This document shows, one piece after another, positions 1 to 12,794 of a DNA stretch of 64,000 bases. The position numbers and the translations under genes were made by a program. The notes beneath the pieces were generated by a model that was not told the DNA's origin, ran no database searches, and saw nothing but the letters and a program-made list of their open reading frames with translations. Every line of letters starts with the position of its first letter. Within the stretch, counting starts at the first letter, position 1. The stretch is from Phlebotomus papatasi (taxonomy: Eukaryota > Arthropoda > Insecta > Diptera > Psychodidae), in contig NC_077223.1 of assembly GCF_024763615.1 (NCBI RefSeq), positions 111,538,627 to 111,602,626 on the forward strand, in the 5' to 3' direction.

Positions 1-716
1 TGAGACTTTGTCGCTTGCATGCAACTATGCAGAAATTTGGCACACTTACCCTACCAGAAGTTGTGGAAGATGTTCTTCTTGTTTTTCCAGCATCAAATTG
101 AAAACCTAAAATTTAGAAAACCTATCGCATTTTGTCGTGAAAATTGAAGTTTTTCAAACTGTTTTCTTTTTCATATGTGCAACGTACTGAGAACACTTCA
201 GAACAAGAGATGAATTTTTAGTGTAAACTTTTCATTACACTCCCTTAACAAATATTGTTGTCAATGAAAATTAGCTCGGAAATTTTGTTATTAAACAGAT
301 GTACTAATTGTAACAGATAATTTAGGTGATAAATAGTTTAATAAAAAGGGGTGACAAAGCATCCTCGTTGACAAATACTTTAATTCGTAAGTTATAATGA
401 CACATCAAAAGTATATTTGCATAACTTACCGTTTATCGGTTCACAACTTAAGGTTTTGTCGTTCCTAATAATTTGCTTAATTTCGACCTCTTTAAAGGCC
501 TTTAGATAGTTTAAGGTAGCTATAGATTTTACTAAAACTTATTTGCCACGCGTTTATGAACTATCATCAAACTAATTTTAAAAAACTGTAAAATATAGTA
601 CTTAGTGTAGTAAGGTTCGTCAAATATGAACATTTGGGGGTTATATATGACATTTCTCACTCCTCAAATGTTTAGAATATTTTAAAAAATGTAACAGATT
701 TCGTGTGAAATACACT

Positions 717-948
717 TAGAGGGAAGGGGGCACCTTTGAATGTGGGGCAGCTTTGAAAATGGAATATTTCTCCTTTGTTTAATTCGAATTGAGCCATATC
801 ACTATGTAATTTAGCTTCTCCAATCTGTTAGTTCAGCTAAATTATATCATGAAAGGCTCAATTTTGTCAATTTTATTTAAAAATAGGTGAAAAATCTCAA
901 TTTCAAAGCTGCCCCACATTCAAAGGTGCCCCACTTCCCCCTACCTTA
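717..948. mobile_element. fold-back miniature element with G-rich ends (copy 1)
   Basis: Left arm at about 719-759 (GGGGGCACCTTTGAATGTGG, then GGCAGCTTTGAAA) is matched by its reverse complement at about 901-942 (AAAGCTGCCCCACATTCAAA, then GGTGCCCC and a C-rich end). The loop is about 140 nt and AT-rich. CTTA borders on both sides would suit a TTA- or TA-type target duplication. Non-autonomous; no coding capacity. Confidence 0.75.
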
Positions 949-1623
949 AGTTAAGAGAAACGCTGAGAGAATTTATCATTCCATTTTTTTGTTAAATAAA
1001 CGGAATATGTCGAGGTAATTCAGATAATACAGTGATAATAAGGAAGCACCGGAGCAAAATGGTTTTAATTCAGACTCCACGGAAAACTTTCTTCACATAA
1101 CCTAAAATTATACATTTTGAGTTCAACCGTTGTTCATATTTGATGAACTTGACGCTAGATGTAAAAAGAAAGATGAACCGTTATTTCCGTTGTGTCATTT
1201 TTTATAATTTGAACTGTACAGAAAAAGCTTTAATAACAATTTGTTTTTCCTATTTTATTTTAATTACTTATTTAATTTGTTTGAACGATATTAATAATAA
1301 TAATATTCTGCTTCTTGACCTTTTTATATAAAAAAAAAGTAACTTATAATACCTTTCGGCTTTTTATTTTAATAAAAATTTCATAAATTTTCCAAAATAT
1401 AATATGTGAATACTGGAAAAATAATCTTATATCTTATTAGTATGTGAGGTAGAATCTTTTTTAAACTGAACAAAATAATATTTAAAAAAAAATCCATTGA
1501 TTTTTCTTTAGAAACAATTCCAAAATGATAGAAATTTAAGGGTTTTATCATACAAAGTATCAAAAATCAGTCTAATATCATTTTCTAAAAGTTTCATAGA
1601 GCTGCTTGCCAAAGGCTATCAGA

Positions 1624-1947
1624 TTATTATTATTAATCGTATCGGGATATTTTGTTTTACAATGTAGTCATGCTGCAAAGTCGTATATCCCATGTTGGAA
1701 GAATGTACTAAGTCCATAGTAGACCGCCCATGATCGTCTTCCTCGCAATGTGGATGCATCTTCCGTCCCCCGGAATTTTTTGGGCAGAAGCCGTGCATTA
1801 TGTTATGTTTTATCACAGTGAAAATTCATTTTCCTGACATTTGGTTTCTTGCACCGGACAGGACTCGAACTCACAACTGTGAGAGTCGAGTCAAAGATCT
1901 GATCAGCCCAAAACCCAACGGTCTTGCCTATTGCGTCACTGAGATCC
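1624..1947 (-). mobile_element. tRNA-derived SINE, full-length type copy
   Basis: Read on the minus strand, it starts GATCTCAGTGACGCAATAGG, passes a B-box-like GTTCGAGTCC within about 80 nt, and ends CGATACGATTAATAATAATA. This layout of a Pol III tRNA-like head, an unrelated body and a short (TAA)n tail is that of a SINE. The same head, body and tail recur at 5907, 22070 and 51882. Confidence 0.8.
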
Positions 1948-4900
1948 CTGACTATTCAATTCAATTCATTTAAAATTTAATTGAATGATTCGATGATCAA
2001 TGGGATTTTATGTTGTCTTATACTCTGGAATCTAGCACGATAATTTGTCATTTGACTTTGTCATACTGCTACAGATTTCCTCAGCAGGTCTGAGGAACCA
2101 ACATTTAAGGAAAAGTCGTTTTTTGCTGTTGTAGTGGTCGTCTCCAAGATTTGTAAAAAAAAACGTCGTCAAGATTACTTTTTAAACTCAATTTGTGGGA
2201 TTAAATAATTGACGATTTCAATAAAAATTGATGTTAATATGTATTAAATAGATTTTAGAACGATTGACAAACAAAGTGTGAAAGTCCTGTTGTGTACACA
2301 TTAAGAATTTATGTCGTTTCGATAAATTTAAGTGGCATTGTATCCCCGTGGACGAAGAGTTTTTCACCCAGAGGATACCAAAGTATTTATACTTTTCCCC
2401 AATAAAAGATGAAACAGAATGCAGCCTCAAGAACACATGAATGGAAAGAGAGGTGGTGATAGATTTTGGTGGGCTTGTAGGAAAGCGCAACATGGGTAAA
2501 AGCGCAATTTTCTTCCAAAATTAAATTGTCCGTGACACGAAAGGCCTTGAAGGTGGCTTGGTGATTTTTCCAACATTCTCGTCTAGTGTTTGCAGTTTGC
2601 TTTACTTTTTGCTCATAGGGACAGCGGTGACACGAAGAGTTTACCATGTAGAATTTGCACTTGAAAAAGCTCAAAAAAAAATCTAGGATGTGATTTAAAG
2701 TTTTCGGGGATTTTTCGAATAAATACTTTGTGTTAAGTGGCACCTCAATATGGAATGAGTTTGGAGTTATGGCATATATCTAACTTTTTGTGATAGTTAA
2801 ACCTCCACAATGAAAGAGAATTGTGCGAGGGTGATGTATTTAATTTTGATGGTTCAGATTTGAAAGCACTCTAAAATAGCTCATCCTTTCGTGGCTTTTG
2901 TCATTTTGGAATATGAAATAGGTGATTGTAGTGCTTCTATTTTACGTTTAAAGAGCTAAGAATAGGAATTAATGAGGGAGAGGGAGTCTTCTTGAGGAAT
3001 TCCTTCCACAAATTGACTTGTTCAGCATGAACTCTGTTATTTGCATATATCCACAATACTCCTCAAAGTCAATTAATAATAGCTCAATTATTTTATTATT
3101 CACCCGGGGTACCTGTTGACAAATGGCACTTCTTGTCTTCACTGAAATCTCAATTGTTACTCTCCCCTTTTAGATGCCCTTAATTCGTGCCGTGGAACAA
3201 TTTATGGAACAAAATAGGATTTTGCGAAGAGGACAGTATACAAAGGGAATCATCAATTTGAGGTCACCATCAATTTAGTTTTCAATGAAAATTATCATTC
3301 ATCTAAATTATTCATGCAAATTCTTCTTCATGCTCACACCAAAATTAAATTGAATAATTTTATCCGAGAGTGGAAACTTGGATAGACCAGAAAAAACGTT
3401 GCTTTAAAATTTGAAAATGTACCAAAGCGGTACAATTACAATTGATTGGTAAAATCACTAATGGAGCGTAACGATTTTCTCGCTTTTTCACTTTGTCTAA
3501 TTTATACTATTTGATCAATTGTGTGTTCGTGGTTGATTTTTGCGAATGTCACCATGCAGATCAATTGATGTATTATACGGCGCATCGAAAGAAGAATTCA
3601 GGGTGAAGGTCACACTTTTTCGCGGTATACTTTTACCTCTATCAGTGCGAAAAAAAAACCATTGATCATTTGTAATTGCTTAAACGGCTCAAATGAATTT
3701 GATTCAGAGAAGTATATAACCCAATAAATTTACAATAATTACTTTGGCTCATTATTGGTTGAATTCTGGAGAACCAAAAGAAGGTCAAAAAATTACACTC
3801 ATAATTGGAATCTTCAACTATGATCTCTCTTTCGCTGAATTATAATAAAACTTTACTCAAAATTGAATTCATTATACACGTTACTTTTAATCGCTTACTG
3901 GCACAATTTAATAATATTTAAATTTGAAGAGTGGGAAATATCATCTATACCCCCCAAATGTTCGAATTTGAGGAACTGTACTGCACAAAATCCAACCGTA
4001 ATTGACAATTTGATTAGATCGTTTTTCATTGAAATCATGAAAATCTTGTAGAAAAAAAATATTTTAATAAAACAGAAGTAAAGAAATTACTTACTAAAGT
4101 TTGAACAGAATATTAAATTCTGTTTACAAATTGTCTTGATTTGTATAATCACATGAAGCTTTTATATTACTTAATTTTTGTTTAATATTAAAGTTTTTTA
4201 ATAAAATTTCGCTATTGGTTTGATAGAAAATTTATTTTCCAAATGAAGCTCAGTTGGAAGAATAGCAATGTTCACGCAATGATATAGAAATGCTTTATAT
4301 TGTGTCTCGTGTTCTGATTCACTTTATTCAATTGGAAATTATTTAATAACTCTCAAATAGTGCATCATTCACTCTTTGATTACTATCAATTCATTGCCAT
4401 TCACTGAATGCTTGCAACAAATTTATTAGCACGAATGAAAATTAAACTCATATACGTTTTCCTGGCAAATTATTGTCAAGATTCACAGTCAACTGCGTTT
4501 AATAAATGAGTTAGCTTTATCAAAAGTCATTCGATCATCAACCAATATCGACAAGCCATTTATCTCAGTATTATTGAGTTTAATTGGCAAAAAAATCAAT
4601 TAAAATTGTTAAATATGTTGTGGAATTAGTCGAAAAAATACAGCTTAATTGATTTCTTCACTTAATTAGGAGTGTCAATATTAACTCAATTAAAACATTT
4701 TGAAAATGGTATACGCTTTAGTTGATTTTTATTGGTTTATGAACTAATTTATGAGTCAATAGAATAATTTTCTCAAGTATCAATGGCAAACTTTTGAATG
4801 GAAAAGCCCCATCCACTTTGTGGTATTGAAACTTCCTATTGATCTATTGACATGCTCAAGTGCGGACTTTGGATGAACCAGACCCAGAAAACAGACGAAT

Positions 4901-5906
4901 AATCAAATTTCAAAAGAATTCTCTAAATGCCTTGAAATTTCACTTAGTCATTCATATTGATTGCTTTGGGAAAATAGTTCAATTCAATTGAAATTTTCTC
5001 GAGTAACTTGGTGGTTGATTCACTGGAATGGAAGGTAAATTCAGTCAAAGGGGTCATTAAGATGTCAATATTCTAAAGTACAAACCCAAAGATAGACCAC
5101 TCCATTTTCTATGCAAATTTTCCTACAGTCTCTCTTCATACTGCATTTTCATCTAAATATAGATAGCTCACAAATGGTCATGTTTTGAAGCATAACAAAC
5201 CAAGAATGGCAAATTCCCAGTATAACACTTCAGAATAATTTCCTCATCCCCAAATTTAAATAACTATTGTTGTAACTTCAAATGTTCCACTTTAATTTTA
5301 CTGCAAGAATATTCTCAACACACTAAAGAAAAATAGGAGAAGAGAGAAAGAAAATTCTCAAGTTCATTTCTATTTAATGTGAAATTTCCATTGGTAAATG
5401 CCCTTGTTCGCTTGCTGGAGCAAGCTTAAACTCTCACCCAATATAAGTAATGCAACCTCTCAAGATTTTGTTGAGATAACTGAATTTATTTATATGTGTT
5501 ATTGTTACTCAATCACTTGCCGTTAAGTGCACTTCTACAATTGATATGGTAAAACTTACATACAACACCGAAGTTAGTCAGCTTTATGAAAGAGAGCACC
5601 TCCCTTTGACCCTAGGGACCAGGAAAGGCTAACAGTATGTGGATTTCAAGACAGAGAAAATAGGACACTTTAAGAGTACCCAATAAGTTCGATTCATTTC
5701 ATTCTATATAAAGAAAACATAATGAATTTGCAGTGTTGTTTTCGAAAGGGAAATTGTCTGGATGTGGAAATACAATTGTGAAGTTTTCAATCGAAGATCA
5801 AAAACTACTTCTTCTTTAATGCTTTTGACACGCTCAGTGCCTAAGTGGTCCACTATTGTCAAAGATCTGTGGATATCGTTGAGTAGGGGCTTTTATGTAT
5901 TGGCGG

Positions 5907-6102
5907 TGATCTTAGTGGGACAGTAGGCAAGACCGTTGGTCTTGAGCTGATGAGATATCTGACTCGACTCTCACAGTTGTGAGTTCGAGTTCCGCCCCGT
6001 GGGCGGCCTACAAACAGACTTAGCAGATTCTTCCAACACGGGATCAAAAAGAATATAACATTATTACATTGTAACAATATATCCCGTTACGATTAATAAT
6101 AA
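5907..6102 (+). mobile_element. tRNA-derived SINE, internally deleted copy
   Basis: Plus-strand copy beginning GATCTTAGTGGGACAGTAGG with the B-box-like GTTCGAGTTCC and ending CCCGTTACGATTAATAATAA. It is about 130 nt shorter than the 1624 and 51882 copies and lacks the middle of the body. The head and the TAA tail are intact. Confidence 0.75.
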
Positions 6103-6374
6103 AATGTACTGGCGGGAAGATTTCATGGTTTGCACGAAGGATCTCAATATCATAAATAATATATAATTTGAAATTATATTTCGAATGCGAGGCACTTGCA
6201 TTATAGAGCGAGTACTCTACCCCTTGAACAATTCAGTGTTTGAGATGTTTCTATTTATTTCAGGAAAAAATAGTTTTTTTTTAATACGCTTTAAACACTT
6301 TTAAAGCCTTTATTATTCTTTTCACTAAATCATTAAAGTTCAGGTCATATCAATTTACAATCATTTTACAGTAT

Positions 6375-6404
6375 TAACTGCTCGAACTCCATGAGAGAGC
6401 AGTT
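6375..6404 (-). repeat. solo terminal motif of the 439-bp repeat family
   Basis: AACTGCTCGAACTC is followed by a short spacer and GAGAGCAGTT. The outer 8 bases are perfect inverted copies. The motif is the reverse complement of the end of the repeat monomers at 10500-10529 and 12770-12794 (AACTGCTC to GAGCAGT). I see no monomer body next to it. Confidence 0.5.
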
Positions 6405-7439
6405 TCCACAATCTTTTTGGGGAGAATCTACGAATACTGCTAAGTCAAAAATTAGATCTTCCTGATCGGGGGTCCAATTTTTAGTTTAAGCGTTAATCCA
6501 CTGTTTAAATTTACTCTGTTACATGTTCAAACATTAGAAACGGCACACCATCCACGGATTATCTTTATATTATTTCATTTAAATATTCAGCTACAAAGGG
6601 ATCATTATTTTAACAAAATTGAGGTAACTGAGAAACATCTTAATTACTGATACTTGATCAAAAAAAGTCATTGAATTGATTAACATTTAAATTGAATTGT
6701 AATAAAATTGTCATGACAACAATTAGAAATTGCCACATGGGTATCGTTTTGCAATACACTTCATAAGCGTTTTAGAGCTTTTCCGCTTTGCAACGTCACA
6801 AACATAAAACATTCGGTATCGCTTACAAAATTTCAACTGCGTTAGTTCCTAAACTGTATTGTTTGTAGTATCGGCTTACACTAATCTCACTTTAACAAGT
6901 GTAGTACTAAAGTGATGATGCTTTTGAATCATTGAAAGTACCAGGGCCGTATCTCAATAGCTTTAAGGTATACAAATAATAGCACATTGCAATGGGAGAA
7001 ATCACAACCAAATGAAAGAAAAAAGCATAATAAAAATCATCCGCATGACCCAACTTCTGGGTAATACAAGATAAATCAATCGATTTTAGTGCGACGTGGA
7101 GAGCATGAGTGCGCGAGAATTGTGCAATAATTTAATTTTATTGCCATATAAAATTTGGTTTACCACATTGTAAAATATAGTGAATTTGTAGACGGAAGAC
7201 ATTGTAGGAGGATTGGGTGGAAAAAAAGTATAGCCCATGTCTTTTCTGAATCATGTTGAGCGTGGAATTACCATTTCTACTGCTTCAGCATTTCTATGCT
7301 TTTCCTAATAACTATAACATGTTGTGGGTAGTTTTGAAGAGTGAAAGAGAGAATTTAATAAGAATGCTTGGAATTGTCAACATGAGTAAAACATTATGTT
7401 CCATATAATATAGACTAAATATAATATAATATAGACTAT

Positions 7440-8290
7440 AATAGGTACACCGAGAAAACTAGGATGGTAAAATTTACCATATCTTCCATACAAAATTTTA
7501 ATAGACGGATAGTAAAAAAAAACCAGCAAACGCAATATTAGATCAAACTGTCAAAAATTGTAAAATATACGTGCTCGCCTTTAGAATTTACTATTCGATG
7601 GATAGTAAATTCTAATAGCCGTATTTTCTATATGGTACACCGGTATATATCGTACAGAATTATATTATCCCCGGATAGTAGATTTTACTAGCTGGATAAT
7701 AAATTTTACTAGCCGCATAGTAGATTTTTCAAGCCGGATAGTAAATTTTACTAGCCGGATATTAGAAAAAAATATTGGAATTTTTTTTTATTTTAATTAA
7801 TTTTTGGCCATTGTTTGAGGGCTTGGGGTCCAACTCCTGGGTGATATTCTCTGTATTTCAAGCCATTTTGGTGCTTGAGAGTCTTTTCCCAACATTGGCA
7901 ACTATGTCACGAACTGTTGCATGGTTACCTAAAATATTCTAAGAAAACATTTTAACAGAAGCATGGTACATTTTACTGGCTTGGATGGTAATTTTTGAAT
8001 CCAAATTACTATCCTTCTTTAAATTTTGCTGTCTTACAGTTAAATTCTAAGATCAAATATCCGGCTAGTAAAATTTACTATCCAGATATTAAAATCTAAG
8101 AGAAGTCAAGGTAAAATTTAATGGAGTATAGTAGATTTTGTCACTCAGCTACTAGAATTTACTATCCATAGGAAAGTAAATTAAAAAAAAAAAATTCAAG
8201 ATAGGAGATTCTAAAGGAAAATGTATATGGAGGATAGTATTTTCTACTATCTTTTGAGGCAGTAGAATTTAAAGAGACGTTTTATAGAAA
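7440..8290. repeat. degenerate short-period AT repeat (GCCGGATAGTAAATTTTACTA type)
   Basis: Units of about 21-24 nt containing GGATAGTAAATTTTACTAGC recur, most regularly at about 7665-7765, and more loosely from 7570 and from 8050 to 8265. Each unit contains a partial palindrome (AGTAAATTTTACT). The start, TACACCGAGAAAACTAGG, is faintly like the ends of the CACTCAGAAAAAT elements, but no matching right end was seen. Confidence 0.55.
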
Positions 8291-10114
8291 ATACCTTCCA
8301 AATAGAGCGGTATAATATAAACCAAAAACCCAATTGATTCCAGTAGTCAATAGACTAAACAATCTTATGTTGCATCTTTGCAATCGAAAATGTCAAACTC
8401 TTTTTGTTTTGATTTTCTTGTTACTTGAGGTATTTAAATAACTAGTAATTTACCTTCTATAGTAAAATATTAGCAACTAATGCTGAAGTTTATGAAACCA
8501 CGTACTTAATCGACATTTTAAATAGTGTTGAACTTTTTTATTCTCCAACTTCACCCAAGTAATTTGCAAATTATTCATTTTACTCAGTACTGACGGATTT
8601 CTGAAGAATAGCAAATGGTTTTAAAGCCAATCGCAATTGAGATTCTTAAATATTTGTCATTATTAAGTTAGTAACACATAGATTATAATATGATTTAAAA
8701 ATCGTCTCTGTCATTGAGTAGAGACTCGAAATTGTGGTCATTTTCTGTGAGAAAATAAAACACCGCACAATGCATTTGGCGTGTTTCTCGCCGTATTTAC
8801 ATGAAATTGGCGTAATGTACTCTCGCTGTAGAAGGCAATTGAACTTTAAAATATTTTATAACCCGACCACCGCATATACTCATAATTCAGCAATGATGCG
8901 TAACTATAAATAAAAATTTATAAATTTACTTTCTCTGCATTTTGCCAAAACAATGAAGCAAGTTGAGGTTGTGCCATTATTTTCTCCATATTAAATAAGT
9001 GAATTTTTTTATTTTGTTACCTATTTTACATGTAAAAGGATATTATGTATAATAACATACTTAATTAATTACAATTGAATAAACACAATTTTGAATTATT
9101 TGGCTAAAATGATAATAAATTGTTGCAAGCTAAATTTCCAGTGTGTCTTTTTTAAACATTATTGTGTAAAAAGGATTGTGCCCCTTCGGTTGCATAGAAG
9201 CAATGTTACTATTTCATTCAACGCACTTAAACTTTAACAAAGAATTAACCTAAATATGTCACCAATACTGAAAGAAAAAAATGTGTTCCTTGATAAATCG
9301 TTAACCCCTAAAGGATAAAACACGTTTAACGCCTTGTCTAAAACAGATTTTATATTGTAGCACTTGCAAAAGCGGCAGAAGTGTTTTTGTTTGCAAGTTT
9401 TTGGAGGATTTAGTACTCGATTACACCATTTTTCCTCTCAATCACAAAACAAGGACCCTTTTGGACTCAATTGTAATTTAATGTGTCACTACGAGAGCTT
9501 AAAATTATGGTTCCATTGGGAATATTTGTTCACAATCCCCAAGAAATTTTTGCTCTCTCGCTCTTCAATGCTCCATCCGGAAATTATATTGCGACGCTGT
9601 GGATACATTATCCACATTCTGACTTTCTCATGGCTTATAATTTATCTCATTTCTTTCATTTGCTCCACCCGCCAATTCTTAAAGCATCGCATCGTTGAAC
9701 CAAAGAACTTTTTCTGCTTCCCTGTGATATATTGAAACATGTTGATATCTCTGGGCTAGTCTGATTTTAGGAATGTTATTGTGAGTAGAATTCAGCACAA
9801 TTTCTATCGATTGCGGCTGAGAAGAGTGGACACAAAAGTTCAGTAGACATTTTAATAAAAATTTTCAATTTGAATAAATTTTTCGATTTAAATAAATTTT
9901 CTTGAAATCTGTTGAAATTCTAATTGTTGGGTTTGGGATTTCTTCGCCATACAAAACGATACGATACAACACTTGACACCCTTTGGACAATAAAGTTTAA
10001 ATATTACTTCTACCCTTTAAGAATGTGAGAATCGTGGAACTGTTTAAAATATGAACATGTATTCTATAACTATTGCAATGTGCATTATCTCATAGCTGTG
10101 GCATAGAGTCCCTC

Positions 10115-10529
10115 AGCAGTCGGGTTCGAAATTTCAATACCTTTCCAAAAAATCTAAATTTAACCAAATTGGTTGAAAATTGGGCCCTCTAAAGTGGTTG
10201 ACCTTTGACCTTCAATAATTCAAAATGGCGAATTTTCCGGTCATAAGTATGTAGGGTGAAATGTTCGCCTGGACTACCTCTAAAACATATCCGAAAATCA
10301 TTGAAAAAGCTTGAGCCAATTTTGAGAATAACCGATAAACAACATGGTTTTGGAGGGGTTAGGGGGGAGATCGGGGTGGGAAAAAAACCATCGAAAGATA
10401 TTGCTTTTTATTACTGGTTAACGAAGACTGGAAGTCGATATCTCTTGCCTTTTAAGCTCCAGAACAGTGACAAGTTGAAAAAAAAAGACAATTATATAAC
10501 TGCTCTCTCTTTGAGTTCGAGCAGTAAAA
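10115..10529 (+). repeat. 439-bp repeat family, monomer 1 (isolated)
   Basis: It begins GCAGTCGGGTTCGAAATTTC, passes GGTTGACCTTTGACCTTCAA and ATGTTCGCCTGGACTACC, and ends TTTGAGTTCGAGCAGTAAAA. It is strongly similar along its length to the monomers at 11927 and 12366. An open frame at 10256-10582 is a by-product of the repeat and is not called as a gene. Confidence 0.85.
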
Positions 10530-11224
10530 CTGTTTCGCATTATTGGTTTCTACTTAACAAATTATTCACTGATTCAACCTAAGGGGAACAGAATCAATGT
10601 TACAAGTTCGAGATTTCCATAAAGTAATTTCGTTCTTTTAATATTTATCTGTTCATAACTTATTACACTAATTCATTTCAAAATTTATTCAATCATGTAG
10701 AAGAAACACAATTGAATATGCACTAAAAGTGAATTATCGGAAAATTGCAAGTTCATTGCGGTTCCTTATTATTTGGAACCTATTCAAACTTAATCAGGAT
10801 TGAAAGACATTCCCAATGAATCCAAACTTTGCCAAACAAGTTAAGAAATACGTCCTCTGGAAACATATAACACTTGACTTTGAAAAAAATTATAATAGGA
10901 ATAACTTAAGATAATTTTTTGACAATGCCTATCTCTCATAAGTCTAAGCGTTAATACCTTTTTGGTTTTTCCAATATTTCTATTTGCTTAATCTCATCGT
11001 CAAATTCTCAGGTCTAGAAATTTAACATTATAATGTTTGGAACCAAAATATAACGACTTTATTTAAAATAAATTGAATTTATTTCAATTGAATTTTCGTA
11101 AAAAAAGAGTGGTTTCCTGAACAATCCAAGTCGCTGTCGCTAACTATTTGACTTTTAGATTTGGTAACAGTCAAACCATAAATTCTGTCTCCCTTTGGAG
11201 GTGAAAAAGTATTCCATGTATATA

Positions 11225-11441
11225 GGGGAATGTAGGCATGGTTCGCACAGAGTGAACCTTCAAACGATGCGAATTTTTTCTTTGTTTGCAAAGAGCTGAC
11301 TTACCAATTCTCATCTCTTCTCGTGAACTTAATAATTAATCTATCTTATGGCTAAGAAATGACGAACTGGCTCTTTGCAAGCAAAGAGAAAATTCGCATT
11401 GTTTGAAGGTTCACTCTGTGCGAACCATGCCAACATTCCCT
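11225..11441. mobile_element. fold-back miniature element with about 72-nt arms
   Basis: The left arm 11225-11296 (GGGGAATGTAGGCATGGTTC onward, through CACAGAGTGAACCTTCAAAC) and right arm 11370-11441 are near-perfect reverse complements separated by about 73 nt. TA flanks both outer ends (11223-11224, 11442-11443), as for Tc1/mariner-type insertions. Transcribed, it would fold into a long hairpin. Confidence 0.85.
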
Positions 11442-11885
11442 TATGGCTCTCGCTGTGAAGTTCAAGTAATAAAAAATTTTAAGCCATTTGATTTTAGGAC
11501 CATAAAATAAAACGAAGCATTTTACCTATAATTCTCCATGAGATACGAGATGATGACATATGACAGAACATTTGACATAACTTGCAATATCTTTTCTCGT
11601 TTTCATAGATTTTGCTCAAGTCTATATATCCATACCCTACGGTTATATACTTTAATATTTTTGGAAAAAAGACGGAAAGAGAGTTAGAATGCGAGATGGG
11701 AGGTGAATGTAAGATATTTATGAATTATTATTGTGAAAGACGGAATTATTCTATTTTAATGTGATAAACTGTGTATAGAAGTTTAATCGATTTTCATGTT
11801 TTCTTCTTTCGGGCTTTGGCAAGTAGCCAACAAATTATGATTTAAGTACAAAAAGAAGATGGCAAAGCATCCCAGCTTTGCGGAA

Positions 11886-12794
11886 TGCTCGAACTCACGA
11901 GATAGAGCTCACTGTGAATTAGTTTTTACCGATGAAGATCGATGCAGCCGGGTTCGAAATTTCAATACCTCTCCAAAATATTCAAATTTAACTAAATAGG
12001 GTGAAAAATTACCCTTCCAAAGTGGTTGACCTTTGACCTTCAATAATTCAAAATGGCGAATTTTCCGGTCATAGGTATGTTTGGGCGAAATGTGCGCCTG
12101 TACTAGCTCTAAAACATATCCAAAAATCATTGAAAAAGCTTGGACCAATTTAGAGAAAAACTGGAAAAACATGTTTTAGGGGAGGGGAGGGGAATGAGAG
12201 AAAAAGGGGAAAAACGTCTAGAGATATTGTTTTTTTATTGGGGGTCATCGAAGACCGGAAGTCGATATCTCTTACCGTTTGAACTCTAGTCCGAGAATAA
12301 ATTTAAGGTCAAGTAAAAAAAAAATTCCGAAAAAATTATTCAAAATCGGTACTTAACCGGTTCATTACCGATGAAGACCGATATATCCGGGTTCAGAACT
12401 TTAATACCTTTCCAAAAAATCCTAATTTAACCAAATCGGTTGAAAAATGGGCCCTCCAAAAAAGTTGACCTTTGACCATCATTACTTCAAAATGACAAAT
12501 TTTCCGGTCATACATATGTTTGGGCGAAATGTTCGCCTGGACTACCTCTAAAACATATCCGAAAATCATTGAAAAAGCTTGGGTCAATTTAGAGAAAAAC
12601 TGAAAAAAAACGTGGTTTTGGAGTTGTTAGAGGGGGGGTGGGGAAGGGAAAAAACGTCGAGAGATAGTGTTTTTTTATTGGGGGTCATCTAAGACTGGAA
12701 ATCGATATCTCTTACCGTTTAAGCTCCAGAACAATGAAAAGTTGAAAAAAAAGACGATTATATAACTGCTCTCCTTTTGAGTTCGAGCAGTAAA
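11886..12794 (+). repeat. tandem dimer of the 439-bp repeat, bounded by inverted ends
   Basis: Two monomers in direct repeat: TACCGATGAAG occurs at 11927 and 12366, a period of 439. Both carry GGTTCGAAATTT- or GGTTCAGAACTT-type starts, the TTGACCTTTGACC box and a G-rich stretch. The left edge TGCTCGAACTCA (11886) is the inverse of the right edge TGAGTTCGAGCA (12778-12789), so the dimer looks like the body of a larger inverted-repeat element. Confidence 0.75.

Noticed and set aside
1624..1947. Possible tRNA genes at the four SINE heads
   Set aside because: A- and B-box-like motifs are present but no full cloverleaf with paired acceptor stem is evident, and the body plus (TAA)n tail mark them as SINEs.
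9364..9735. 123-codon open frame with a second overlapping frame
   Set aside because: No recognisable domain, no in-phase donor leading to the 13357 exon, and two overlapping frames in one less AT-biased patch suggest composition rather than coding.
10256..10582. 108-codon frame
   Set aside because: It lies entirely in the repeat monomer at 10115-10529; partial frames occur in the other monomers on the opposite strand (11909-12172, 12393-12587). It is repeat sequence.
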